Source of the DNA: Phycisphaerae bacterium
GTDB lineage: Bacteria > Planctomycetota > Phycisphaerae > UBA1845 > PWPN01
Assembly: GCA_030372985.1 (NCBI GenBank)
Contig: JAUCQB010000092.1
Coordinates: 1-64,000 of the forward strand
Direction: 5' to 3'
DNA: 64,000 nt
In this document: positions 9,629 through 18,038 of the stretch, in pieces
Layout of the letters: every line of letters starts with the position of its first letter
Numbering within the stretch: the stretch's first letter is position 1
Notes under the pieces: model-generated
Databases searched by the model: none
What the model was told of the DNA's origin: nothing
Seen by the model: only the letters and a program-made list of their open reading frames with translations
Made by a program: the position numbers and the translations under genes

Positions 9629-10702
9629 TCATCGGGACGCGACCGGAATCACCGAGTCCGCCACCTCCGCAGCTATAGTTTCGTACCGGCCTTTAACCAG
9701 ATCCAGCACAACCAGGGCGGGCTTCGCAGGCTTTCCCGGTGGCACATGCTCCGGCGACAGATAACCGACAATCATGCTGCAACCCGCCGGCAGCCACTGG
9801 GGCTGCGTCACGGCAAAAGGGATACCCTGTTCAGGGCCGAACACCACCTCCGCCGTCCCCCCTTTCGCCTCAACGATCGCAATGCCACCGAGGGGCTCGC
9901 GTATCTTGAACGCGATCAGGCTGCCGTCCGGCGACCATACCGCGCCCGATGCTCGTGGGACCGACAGATGCGTGATTGCCCCAGCATCAACTTCGACCAC
10001 GGACAGTTCTCCTCTCATGGAGACAAGCACCACCGACTTGCCGTCCGGGGACCAGTCGTGCGACTCGGCGTCCGGAACGGATGAGTTGCCCCACTGATCC
10101 GAATCCGCGTTTGTGACCAGCGGCAGAGACACGACCGGTGAGTCCTTGTGCGGCTTCCCGCCAACAATGCGGTCTTCCTTGTCGTACTCCAGTCGGTTCA
10201 TGTAGATGCCGCCCTCGACGGTATCGCCGGAGGCGTCCCGACGGCGTCCAATCCACGCGAGCGCCCGGTCCTCGGCATGCGTGGGCCATCGCACCGACCC
10301 GGCCAAAGGCTCGACGCCGACCGGCAACGGCAGCGCGACCGTCAACCCATCGTCGCGCATCACATAAAGGCCATGTGAGATGGCCGACTCGGCGTCCCCA
10401 CGAATACCGGATGGGCGGACATGGGCAAACCACCGATGCCCCGAGTGGAGCTGCCGGCTCGGTTCACCGGACACTCCCGGCGGCAAAGCATGCACCTGTT
10501 TGCCGTTTCCGCCGATCTCCCACATACAGCCGTCGGCAGGCAGCCAGTTGCGACAGTAAAGCCTGGTGGACGGCTCCAGACGCAACGTCGATGATCCCTC
10601 GACAACAACCTGCGACAGAAACATTCGCAGGCTCGAGGCCGCAATCACCACTAATCCTGCGACAACCAGCAGACGTCGCTTTGTTATCGATCGCGCGCTC
10701 AT
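9629..10702 (-). CDS. membrane-anchored TolB-like beta-propeller protein
   Basis: 357 aa. A single N-terminal hydrophobic helix (LLVVAGLVVIAASSLRMFL, about residues 11-29) follows a basic n-region. The rest is periplasmic and shows PD40/TolB-type blades: HDWSPDGKSVVLVS and AVWSPDGSLIAFKI, with further degenerate blades before and after. No catalytic motif is visible, so a scaffold or sensor role is more likely than an enzyme. GAGGAGG lies about 10 nt upstream of the ATG. It sits 143 nt downstream of the TPR kinase gene on the same strand and may belong to that sigma/kinase transcription unit. Confidence 0.55.
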   Translation of the reverse strand: MSARSITKRRLLVVAGLVVIAASSLRMFLSQVVVEGSSTLRLEPSTRLYCRNWLPADGCMWEIGGNGKQVHALPPGVSGEPSRQLHSGHRWFAHVRPSGIRGDAESAISHGLYVMRDDGLTVALPLPVGVEPLAGSVRWPTHAEDRALAWIGRRRDASGDTVEGGIYMNRLEYDKEDRIVGGKPHKDSPVVSLPLVTNADSDQWGNSSVPDAESHDWSPDGKSVVLVSMRGELSVVEVDAGAITHLSVPRASGAVWSPDGSLIAFKIREPLGGIAIVEAKGGTAEVVFGPEQGIPFAVTQPQWLPAGCSMIVGYLSPEHVPPGKPAKPALVVLDLVKGRYETIAAEVADSVIPVASR

Positions 10703-10845
10703 GAGTACATATCCTCCTCTTCATCCAGCGGGTGCGGCTCGGCGCGCAATCCAGGCGTCCGGGCTCGACCCATTCCGAGAATCTTCGATATTTCCTTCAG
10801 GTACCCCTGGTGCCGGTTGCCGTCGCGGACGCCCCTGCGCTCACC

Positions 10846-13800
10846 TCAATCACTGCCTGCGAACACAGGGCCCCGACTGACGGCAACGTTTTCATTTCGA
10901 CCCAACTTCCCCAACCGGTAGGCTCCCCAATGAGCAGTATGATGCGCGTTCGGCATCCGCCCCAGCTTCTCGCACTCGCGATACGCGGTTCTGGCCTCAT
11001 CGATTCGACCTTCGAGCTCCATTCGTATGCCGATGAAGAACCACGGCCAGGGATCCAGCCGTGACCCGAGATTCATGATGCCCTGCCAGCGATCGACGAA
11101 ACGGTCCTGGCTGACCATGTCAAGGAAATACCCGGCCGTACACGGATCCGGACACGCCCCGCGGGCTTGCTCGCCCGTGGTGATGCCCGTCAGAGCATGC
11201 ACCTGCTTGAACGCTTCCTTCGCCTCATCCTGACAACCTTGCCCAAGCAGCACCCAGCCCAACGTCTTGTACCTTGCGGCGTTTTTCGGCTCCAGTTCGA
11301 GTGCCCTGCGTATCAGCGCTTCGGCACGGTCGTACTTGCCGTCGACTGCCAGGTGTTCCGCAAGGATCGACAGAAGCAGCGTTTCGTTGGGGATTGCGGC
11401 AGGATCCATTTTCCGGGCCAGTTCGATGGCCTGGGCCACTCCCTCGACGGACGTTCTACTCAGCAACAGTATCTGCCCGACTGGTTTGCGAGCTTGGAGG
11501 CCCGCCAGTCGCTTCCGGTCGGCTTCCAGCAGCTTGCCGTACTCGGGCCTGTCCGGGTAGTCGTCGGCCAACTCCTGCTGCACGTCGATCGCCAGCACGA
11601 GCGTCTTTTCCGCCTCCTCGACATGCCACCGCATGGCAAGCCCGCCGGTTTGCGCGCGATGGAGCTGGGCGAGGTCTTCGCGATACTTGGGGTTGGCCGG
11701 ATAATTGCTGGCGAGCTTCTCGACGATGGCGACAGCGCGCAGGTAAGCCGCGCTGGCCGCCTCCGCGTCGCCGGTTCGTTTCAGGGCATCGCCGACGGTC
11801 CGATAGGTGTCTGCCACCATCTTGTTGTATCCCGCGCCCGTTTCGGACTCGAGAGGCGCCGAATCCGCGAGAGCGGCCGGCGCAGCCTGCCGACGATCGA
11901 GGCGAAGCACCTCATCCCACCAGCGGCGCGTATGCGCGAGTTCGGTTGCGTAGACGGGGTCGTCGGGAAACCAGTTCACGAGGTTCTCCTGGATGGACAT
12001 CGCCTCGTGGACCACCTGGTCGGCCTCATCACGGCGGCCGGCCTTCATCAGTACATCCGCCAGGTTGCGCTTGCTGCGCGCCAGTTCAAGCTTGTGCTGT
12101 CGTGCGTCTATGCTGTCAGAGGGCGCCTCGCCAAGACCGGTTCGCAGCTTCAGGCATTCGCGCAAAGCCGTTTCCGCATCCTGAAGTCGCGAGGTATCGC
12201 GAAACACCAGGCCCAGCAAGTCGAGACTCCTGGCCAGATCGCGATGGAAGGGGCCCGAGTCGCGCGAGTCGGCAACGAGTTTCGACATCACCGCGTGAGC
12301 ATCTCGCGCCAGGGCTTCCGCTTCGGGATATCGTCGTCTCTCCCACAGCATGGCCCCCAGGGACAGTTTGACGTCGGCGAGCTTCGCGCCGTATTCGGCG
12401 ACGCCGGGAACGTCCTTGCACAGCGATGTCAGGATCCGGATGGCCTCGCGATAGGCTTCCTCGGCCGCCGCATCCTGGCCGACCTGGGCGTGGCTCTGGG
12501 CGAGAAGCACGTAGGCGGCAGCGGCGTCGCGCCGAATCGTCGGTTCGGGGCTCTTGTCGGCCAGCAGGCCCTCGCGAAACCTTGCCGCATCCTCCAGCAA
12601 GGCCCGCCGGAGCCCCTCTGTCCGCGGCGCATCCGTCAGTTCGATCGCTGCCACGTGGGTCAACATGCGGTCGACGACCTCGCTGGCCACTTTCAGGTTA
12701 GCTCGGGCCGCGTCGCGCTGACGCAGGGCCTCCGCCCGCTCGCGGGCGATGAGTACGGTACCCACCGAGAGCCCCACCATTGTCAAGACCAGCAGGATCG
12801 CAGCAGCCCCCACCCAGGACCGATGCCGGCGCGCCCACTTGGCGCCTAGATCCAGCAGAGTCGGCGGCTTCGCCAGAATGGGCCGATCCTCGATGTATCG
12901 GCGGAGGTCGTCGGCCAGATCCTGGGCGGCGGCATAGCGGTCATCCGGGTTCTTGGCCATGGCCTTGCCGACGACGGTCTCGAGTTCCTGCGGGATGCTG
13001 CGCCGGACGCGCCGCAGCGGGCGGGCCTCCTCCAGCGCGATCTGCCGGAGCAGTTCCTGACGGTCGCGGCCGTTGAAGGCGGGTTCCAGCGCGAGCAACT
13101 CATAGAGCGTCACCCCGAGCGAGTAGATGTCGGTCCGGTGATCCACGGGCACCCGCTTAGCCAGGGCCTGCTCCGGGCTCATGTAGCGGACCGTTCCGAG
13201 GAGATCGCCGGTCAGGGTCAGGCCGGGGTCAGTCTGCATCATGGCCAGCCCGAAATCGGTTACCCAGACATGGCCGACAGCGTCCAGAAGAAGGTTTGAC
13301 GGCTTGATGTCGCGGTGGATAACGCCCCGCTCATGCGCGTGCTGCAACGCTTCGGCCGCCTGTATGCCCAGGTTTGCGATTGCGTCGTAGAATGACCGCC
13401 CTTCTGCCGAGCCGCCCGTCGCGAGGGTCGCCAGCGATGGTCCGCCAGGCGTTGCGGCCGGCAGCAGCGGCGCGGCGGACGAGCCTGACGCCTGCGGCTG
13501 ACTCGGCATCCAATGGCCCGAAGCGAGGCTGCTGGTGACCGGTGAGATTCGATTCGTCCGCAGACGATCCCCCCTCGGCGGCAGGCCGGCGAGATCACGC
13601 AGTTCGCCGATGACCGCGGAGAGCGGGTGCCCGTCGATGTACTGCATCGCGTAATAGTGAACGCCCCGCTCGCAGCCGACCGAAAACACGGGGACGATGT
13701 GGGTGTGGTGCAGGTGGGCGGCGGCCTGGGCCTCGTTCTTGAACCGCTGAAGCTGCCTGGGATCGAGAACCGCCGCGAATGAGAGGACCTTCAGAGCCAC

Positions 13801-14133
13801 ACGCCTGCCGAGGGAAATCTGTTCGGCCTCGTAGACGATGCCCATGCCTCCGCGGCCAAGCTCGCGAATCAGGCGGTAGTCCCCCAGGACGCCGGCAAGC
13901 GGTGTCTCTGATGGTGCAGCCTGGTCGGACGTTTGCGGATCGGCGATGGCCGGCGACATTACCATCAGCGAGGGGAACACTTCACGGACAATCGAAGCGA
14001 TGCGGGGGTTGGCACGGGCGTACTCTTCGATATCCGGTCGTTCGCCCCGCCGTAGCCTTTCGGTGAACTCGTCCGCCGCCTGGCCGAGGAGTCCCTCAAT
14101 GGTCTCATCAGGATGTGCACCGGCCTCTTTCAT
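10846..14133 (-). CDS. Ser/Thr protein kinase with transmembrane helix and TPR domain
   Basis: 1095 aa. Residues 1-80 form a short helical leader. Residues 86-420 are a Hanks-type kinase with GRGGMG (93-98), the VALKVL lysine K115, HRDIKPSN (H273-D275), DFG (293-295) and the APE-equivalent MSPEQA. About 65 extra residues (around 183-247, Ser/Pro/Ala-rich) are inserted before the HRD loop. A transmembrane helix spans about 440-463. The large extracytoplasmic or C-terminal part is made of tetratricopeptide-like repeats (AYVLLAQSHAQVGQDAAAEEAYREA and similar). All catalytic residues are present, so it should be active. It overlaps the upstream ECF sigma gene by 4 nt (ATGA), which indicates translational coupling; such pairs are common in Planctomycetota, where the kinase may control the sigma factor. 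Confidence 0.9.
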   Translation of the reverse strand: MKEAGAHPDETIEGLLGQAADEFTERLRRGERPDIEEYARANPRIASIVREVFPSLMVMSPAIADPQTSDQAAPSETPLAGVLGDYRLIRELGRGGMGIVYEAEQISLGRRVALKVLSFAAVLDPRQLQRFKNEAQAAAHLHHTHIVPVFSVGCERGVHYYAMQYIDGHPLSAVIGELRDLAGLPPRGDRLRTNRISPVTSSLASGHWMPSQPQASGSSAAPLLPAATPGGPSLATLATGGSAEGRSFYDAIANLGIQAAEALQHAHERGVIHRDIKPSNLLLDAVGHVWVTDFGLAMMQTDPGLTLTGDLLGTVRYMSPEQALAKRVPVDHRTDIYSLGVTLYELLALEPAFNGRDRQELLRQIALEEARPLRRVRRSIPQELETVVGKAMAKNPDDRYAAAQDLADDLRRYIEDRPILAKPPTLLDLGAKWARRHRSWVGAAAILLVLTMVGLSVGTVLIARERAEALRQRDAARANLKVASEVVDRMLTHVAAIELTDAPRTEGLRRALLEDAARFREGLLADKSPEPTIRRDAAAAYVLLAQSHAQVGQDAAAEEAYREAIRILTSLCKDVPGVAEYGAKLADVKLSLGAMLWERRRYPEAEALARDAHAVMSKLVADSRDSGPFHRDLARSLDLLGLVFRDTSRLQDAETALRECLKLRTGLGEAPSDSIDARQHKLELARSKRNLADVLMKAGRRDEADQVVHEAMSIQENLVNWFPDDPVYATELAHTRRWWDEVLRLDRRQAAPAALADSAPLESETGAGYNKMVADTYRTVGDALKRTGDAEAASAAYLRAVAIVEKLASNYPANPKYREDLAQLHRAQTGGLAMRWHVEEAEKTLVLAIDVQQELADDYPDRPEYGKLLEADRKRLAGLQARKPVGQILLLSRTSVEGVAQAIELARKMDPAAIPNETLLLSILAEHLAVDGKYDRAEALIRRALELEPKNAARYKTLGWVLLGQGCQDEAKEAFKQVHALTGITTGEQARGACPDPCTAGYFLDMVSQDRFVDRWQGIMNLGSRLDPWPWFFIGIRMELEGRIDEARTAYRECEKLGRMPNAHHTAHWGAYRLGKLGRNENVAVSRGPVFAGSD

Positions 14134-14762
14134 GACAAAGACTCCGTGAAGCCGCAGCTCATCAGGACCGCTCTGAGGCGAAGCAGCGCCCGCCCATAGC
14201 GCTTGCTGGCCGTGGGCGGATCAATGTCGAGAACCTGGGCAACCTCCAGGTTGCTCAGACCTTCGTAATTGCGCATGAGAATGAGCTCACGATCGTCTTC
14301 GTCCAGACCGGCTATTGACTGACGCACTCTCTCGCCCAGTTCGCGGCGCACCAACTGTTCACTCGGGGTGGCGGAATGAGCCAGAACGTGGCGGCCAAGG
14401 TCAACCGAAGAGCGGTCCGGGAGCGGCAGGTCGCGTGTGGCGGCCCTGCAGTCAGCGCCCATATGCCTGCGTCGCAGCATGATGAGACGGTCGTAGGCGA
14501 TGCGACGCAGCCAGATGGCAAAGGGCATCGTCCCATCACGCAGGTAGGCCTCGATGCGCCGGGCGGCCTCGGCCTGGGTTTCCTGCACGGCATCGGACGG
14601 ATCGACTCGCTGCCGCAATCCTGAATCGAGACGAATCTCCAGAAACCGACGTAGGGCCGGTCGGTGACGAGCCAGCAACCGTTCGAGGGCCTCGCGGTCG
14701 CCTTTTCGCACGCTCTGGATGAGTCGATCGGTATCCGTTGAATTCGCACCCCGCAAGGCCAT
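14130..14762 (-). CDS. ECF-type sigma-70 family RNA polymerase sigma factor
   Basis: 210 aa from the ATG at 14762, chosen because CAGGAGA lies 8 nt upstream. An in-frame TTG at 14792 has no ribosome binding site. Region 2 is seen as LLARHRPALRRFLEIRL..VDPSDAVQETQAEAARRI..FAIWLRRIAYDRLI. Region 4 is IAGLDEDDRELILMRNYEGLSNLEVAQVL..SKRYGRALLRLR, an HTH for -35 recognition. There is no region 3 and no obvious anti-sigma gene nearby. The ATGA overlap with the kinase gene suggests that the kinase substitutes for an anti-sigma factor as the signal input. The target regulon cannot be inferred here. Confidence 0.9.
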   Translation of the reverse strand: MALRGANSTDTDRLIQSVRKGDREALERLLARHRPALRRFLEIRLDSGLRQRVDPSDAVQETQAEAARRIEAYLRDGTMPFAIWLRRIAYDRLIMLRRRHMGADCRAATRDLPLPDRSSVDLGRHVLAHSATPSEQLVRRELGERVRQSIAGLDEDDRELILMRNYEGLSNLEVAQVLDIDPPTASKRYGRALLRLRAVLMSCGFTESLS

Positions 14763-15017
14763 GAGCTTGTTCTCCTGGAGGCAGGCCTCCAATCTAATGA
14801 CTGCTTAAGAAAAAAAAAGTTGCCCTGGCTGCTCGATGGTCTTCCTGTTATGATTTGCTAACTATCGCAGCTGCAAGTACTTAACGATCTCGAAAAATCT
14901 TTGTTCCGCCCGGTGGCCCAGCGGAACGGTTGACGGCTGGCGCGGGTGGACTCAGAGTAAGCTCCCAGCGGAAGCGTTCTTGGAACCGGTTGACAAACCT
15001 TTCGAGGAGGCAGAATC

Positions 15018-16439
15018 ATGAACCGACGACAGTTTGTGCAGGCCAGTCTTGGGGGTGCTGCCCTTTATCTGGGCGGAGGCGGGCTGATCACCATGGCCGC
15101 ACAACCGCAGGAGCCCAGGCTCATCAGCCCCGGCTGCCGCAAGTCCAAGGTTAAAGTCGCCCGCCTCTACCTCGGCGTGCCCAAGGCCCATTATCCCAAC
15201 CCGGCGATGGACCTGGCAGCCGAGCGGAAGGCATATGATGACCGCTTGGCTCCATACAAAGACGAACTCTTGGATGTGGACTTCTTCGTCGATGAGCTGA
15301 TTGGAGCACCCGCGGAGCTGGCCCCGCTGGCCGATCGGCTGAAACAGGCCGACGGCATCCTGGCCATTCATCTGACGCTCGGGACACTGCCGGTGATGCA
15401 AGAGCTGCTTAAGCTCGGCCGTCCGACCATGATTTTCTCGGCTCCCTACGCCGGCCACGAATGGTTTTACCTCAGCGACCTGCGGCGAAGCGAGCTCGGC
15501 AAGAAGATGGAATGCGTCCTCACGACGGATTATCGCGAACTGGTCACGGCCATCCGGCCATTCCGGGCTCTGCATCACCTTCGCGAAGCCAGGGTCCTGA
15601 ACCTGGCCGCCGCTCACCATCCCGCCGCTTACCCTGCCCAAGTCAAGGAGAAGTTTGGCACGGACATCAGCCTGGTTCCGCTCGACCGGATGCTCAAAAC
15701 CTATGACTCCATCGATGATCGGGACGCCAAGGCCGAGGCCGATCGCTGGACAAGGAACGCCGAGGCCGTGGTCGAGCCGTCGGCTGAGGAGATCTTCAAA
15801 TCCTGCAAGCTGGCCCTGGCCTTTGAGAAGCTGATGGATGAGGAGCAGGCCACGGTGATGACCGTCGATTGTTACGGAAGCATGTGGCGCAAAGTCCCCG
15901 CTTATCCGTGCATCGGGTTTGCCCGGCTCAATGATACGGGGCTCGGCGGGGTCTGCCAGTCGGACCTGCCGTGCGTCATGATGCACATCATCTTCCAGGG
16001 ATTGACCGGCCGGCCAAGCTTCGTCTGCAACCCGACGTTCGACTTCTCGACTGACTCAGCGACGCTCATCCACTGCCTGGGCTGCACGAAGATGGACGGG
16101 CCGGACAAACCCTCGGCTCCGTACAAGCTTCGCGACGTGATGGAACGGCAGGAAGGGGCCGTGCCCCAGGTAACGATGCGCACGGGCCAACAGGTCACGG
16201 TCGCCATTCCCGACGAGATGGCCGCCATGCGGTACTTCACCGGCCAGATCACCGGGATACCCGAGACGGAGCGCGGCTGCCGGACACAGATCGCGGTGAA
16301 AATCGACGGCAACGCGGAAAGACTCTGGCGGCAATGGACGGCCGGGATTCACCGCGTCACCTGCTACGGCAACCTGGTGAAGGACCTCGAGCGGTTCTGC
16401 CGGTTCGCAGACATGAAGCTCATCAACGAGGCCGTGTGA
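15018..16439 (+). CDS. Tat-exported L-fucose/L-arabinose isomerase-like protein
   Basis: 473 aa. The start is supported by GAGGAGG about 8 nt upstream. The N-terminus is a twin-arginine signal (MNRRQFVQASLGGAAL). The body resembles the fucose/arabinose isomerase superfamily: an N-terminal Rossmann-like half (DGILAIHLTLGTLPVMQELLK, RPTMIFSAPYAGHEWF) and a C-terminal half with the conserved Asp and Cys-rich segments FVCNPTFDFSTDSATLIHCLG and ATVMTVDCYG. Members are usually cytoplasmic sugar isomerases, so a Tat signal is unusual; many exported planctomycete paralogues have no known activity. It is followed 29 nt later by a TIM-barrel gene, probably in one operon. The enzymatic role is not established. 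Confidence 0.6.
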   Translation: MNRRQFVQASLGGAALYLGGGGLITMAAQPQEPRLISPGCRKSKVKVARLYLGVPKAHYPNPAMDLAAERKAYDDRLAPYKDELLDVDFFVDELIGAPAELAPLADRLKQADGILAIHLTLGTLPVMQELLKLGRPTMIFSAPYAGHEWFYLSDLRRSELGKKMECVLTTDYRELVTAIRPFRALHHLREARVLNLAAAHHPAAYPAQVKEKFGTDISLVPLDRMLKTYDSIDDRDAKAEADRWTRNAEAVVEPSAEEIFKSCKLALAFEKLMDEEQATVMTVDCYGSMWRKVPAYPCIGFARLNDTGLGGVCQSDLPCVMMHIIFQGLTGRPSFVCNPTFDFSTDSATLIHCLGCTKMDGPDKPSAPYKLRDVMERQEGAVPQVTMRTGQQVTVAIPDEMAAMRYFTGQITGIPETERGCRTQIAVKIDGNAERLWRQWTAGIHRVTCYGNLVKDLERFCRFADMKLINEAV

Positions 16440-16468
16440 GCGGCCCACCCTGAAACGAGGCATTCCTC

Positions 16469-17884
16469 ATGAAGGCTTGCGCTCATGCGGTCGTTCTGGC
16501 TGTTGCCGTCACATGTGCCGGCGCAGATCCCGCCTACTTCTGCGAACTCTACGCTCCAGGCCACTTCGGCAACTGGTACGAGGTCGCCGGTGAACGGGAG
16601 ATGCGTGCCGTGCTGGAAGAGTCCCGCCACTGGGGCTTCAACTGCTACGGCGACTGGTTCGACACGCTCGATTGCACGGACCCGTTCTCGGGTGATCCGC
16701 AATACGCTCTGGGCAATGCTCTATGGGACGCCAAGAAGGCTCATTTCCGCACCGCCCAGTCGCTCGGCATGAGAACCGACCTGGTGATCACGCCCAATCA
16801 CGTATTTCGCGATCAGCTCAGTCCCGAGAGGCTGGCGAAGAAGAACCCGCGGATCATCGGGCAGTTGGTGTGTCCGAGTATCCCGGGCGGCCGCGAAGTG
16901 ATCCTCGACAACCATCGCCGGATGCTCGCCGGGCTGGCCTCGGCCGGTGTTCGCCTGACATTTATCACCGCCGCGCCCTATGACTACGGCGGATGCGCTT
17001 GCGAACAGTGCCACCCGTGGATCATCACGTTCGCACGCTTGTCCTGCGACATCCACGACATCGCCAGGCAGTATCATCCGGGCGTCGAACTGCGTTTCAT
17101 CGGCTGGTGGTGGTCTGCTCAAGAGCACGCCCAGTTCGCCGAGCGGATGGACCGGGAGGCTCCCGGCCGTGCGGTCAGCATTGCTCTGCACATCCCTTAC
17201 GGCAAAACGTCCGCTTCTGATGTGCCTCTGCCCAGGCAGTGCGAGAAACACGCCTTCGTCCACATCGGCTACGCTGACCGGGATCAACCTCGTGACATCT
17301 ACGGCCGGACCGGTCCCGTGATTGCCGCCCGACGCCTGGAGCAAACCGTGAGCGAGCTGCGAAGGCAATCGGTCTCGGGCGTGATGGCCTACTCTGAAGG
17401 CATCTATGACGACGTCAACAAAGCCCTGCTTGGTGGGTTCTGGTCCGGGTCGCATCCATCGGCGGGCAAGCTGCTCGAGGCCTATGCGGGCAGGTACTTC
17501 TCGCTTGCTGACTCCGAGGCGCAGCGCTGGGCCGCGTGGGTGCTGCCTTGGGGAACGCCGTTTAATCACGATGCCGCATCGGCAAAGGCGCAGCTCTCGA
17601 CCTTCAAGGTCGACACGGCGGACTGGCGCTGGCGTCAGTGGGCATTGAAGGCGGACATGTTCGTCGCCCACTCGGCCATTGGCGCGGGAAAAACCTGGAC
17701 GCCGGAACGGCTGGCGCGTGCGGAAGCGTTCTGGGCAGCATACGAGGAGCTTAACCGCAAGGTCTACGGCCTGGGGCCACTGCGTCATATCCTCGGCCCA
17801 TCGTTCATCAACCTGCCGTGGCAAGAGAGCTGGCGGGAGCATCAGCAGATGACCGCGACGCGTCCCGCGTCGCCGGATGCGTAG
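16469..17884 (+). CDS. secreted TIM-barrel protein of unknown activity
   Basis: 471 aa. A short signal peptide (MKACAHAVVLAVAVTCAGA) is followed by a barrel-like body: ESRHWGFNCYGDWFDTLD, MRTDLVITPNHVF, GVRLTFITAAPYDYGGCACEQCHPWI, RFIGWWWSAQEHA, VSGVMAYSEGIYDDVNKALL. The CACEQC segment after a strand is reminiscent of GH20/GH67-like and related barrel proteins that carry a Cys pair near the active site. I cannot name the family or the catalytic acids. It shares an operon with the Tat isomerase-like gene upstream. Downstream lies a repeat-rich intergenic segment, not a recognisable terminator. Confidence 0.5.
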   Translation: MKACAHAVVLAVAVTCAGADPAYFCELYAPGHFGNWYEVAGEREMRAVLEESRHWGFNCYGDWFDTLDCTDPFSGDPQYALGNALWDAKKAHFRTAQSLGMRTDLVITPNHVFRDQLSPERLAKKNPRIIGQLVCPSIPGGREVILDNHRRMLAGLASAGVRLTFITAAPYDYGGCACEQCHPWIITFARLSCDIHDIARQYHPGVELRFIGWWWSAQEHAQFAERMDREAPGRAVSIALHIPYGKTSASDVPLPRQCEKHAFVHIGYADRDQPRDIYGRTGPVIAARRLEQTVSELRRQSVSGVMAYSEGIYDDVNKALLGGFWSGSHPSAGKLLEAYAGRYFSLADSEAQRWAAWVLPWGTPFNHDAASAKAQLSTFKVDTADWRWRQWALKADMFVAHSAIGAGKTWTPERLARAEAFWAAYEELNRKVYGLGPLRHILGPSFINLPWQESWREHQQMTATRPASPDA

Positions 17885-17923
17885 GTTCAATCGATTGTCG
17901 TGCTCCCCGCTCTCGCACTCCCG

Positions 17924-17948
17924 CACTGCTCACAGAGCAGTGGCACAC
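17924..17948. repeat. 25-nt hairpin repeat, copy 1
   Basis: An exact inverted copy of the 25 bases at 33319-33343. The core CACTGCTC-ACA-GAGCAGTG is a perfect 8-bp stem with a 3-nt loop. It lies in the intergenic segment between two convergent genes. Confidence 0.85.
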
Positions 17949-17961
17949 GAGTAAAGCGACA

Positions 17962-17997
17962 TCGCGAGCCTAGGTTCACGAAAAACCTGGGCCACCC
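17962..17997. repeat. 36-nt hairpin repeat (GGTGGCCCAGGTT family), copy 1
   Basis: Matches 21701-21736 at 33 of 36 positions without gaps. It forms a stem, CCTAGGTT/AACCTGGG. Its last ten bases, TGGGCCACCC (17988-17997), recur at 18051-18060, where they encode the final Gly-Gly-Pro of the GH127 gene. No T-run follows on either strand, so it is not a typical intrinsic terminator. Confidence 0.85.
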
Positions 17998-18038
17998 GTC
18001 CGATTCGGTCCCCCACCGCTTCGCGATGGGGCACCCCG

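Noticed and set aside
11167-12849. 560-codon plus-strand frame
   Set aside because: Antisense to the TPR kinase; codon-position mirror of the real gene with no domain signature or signal peptide.
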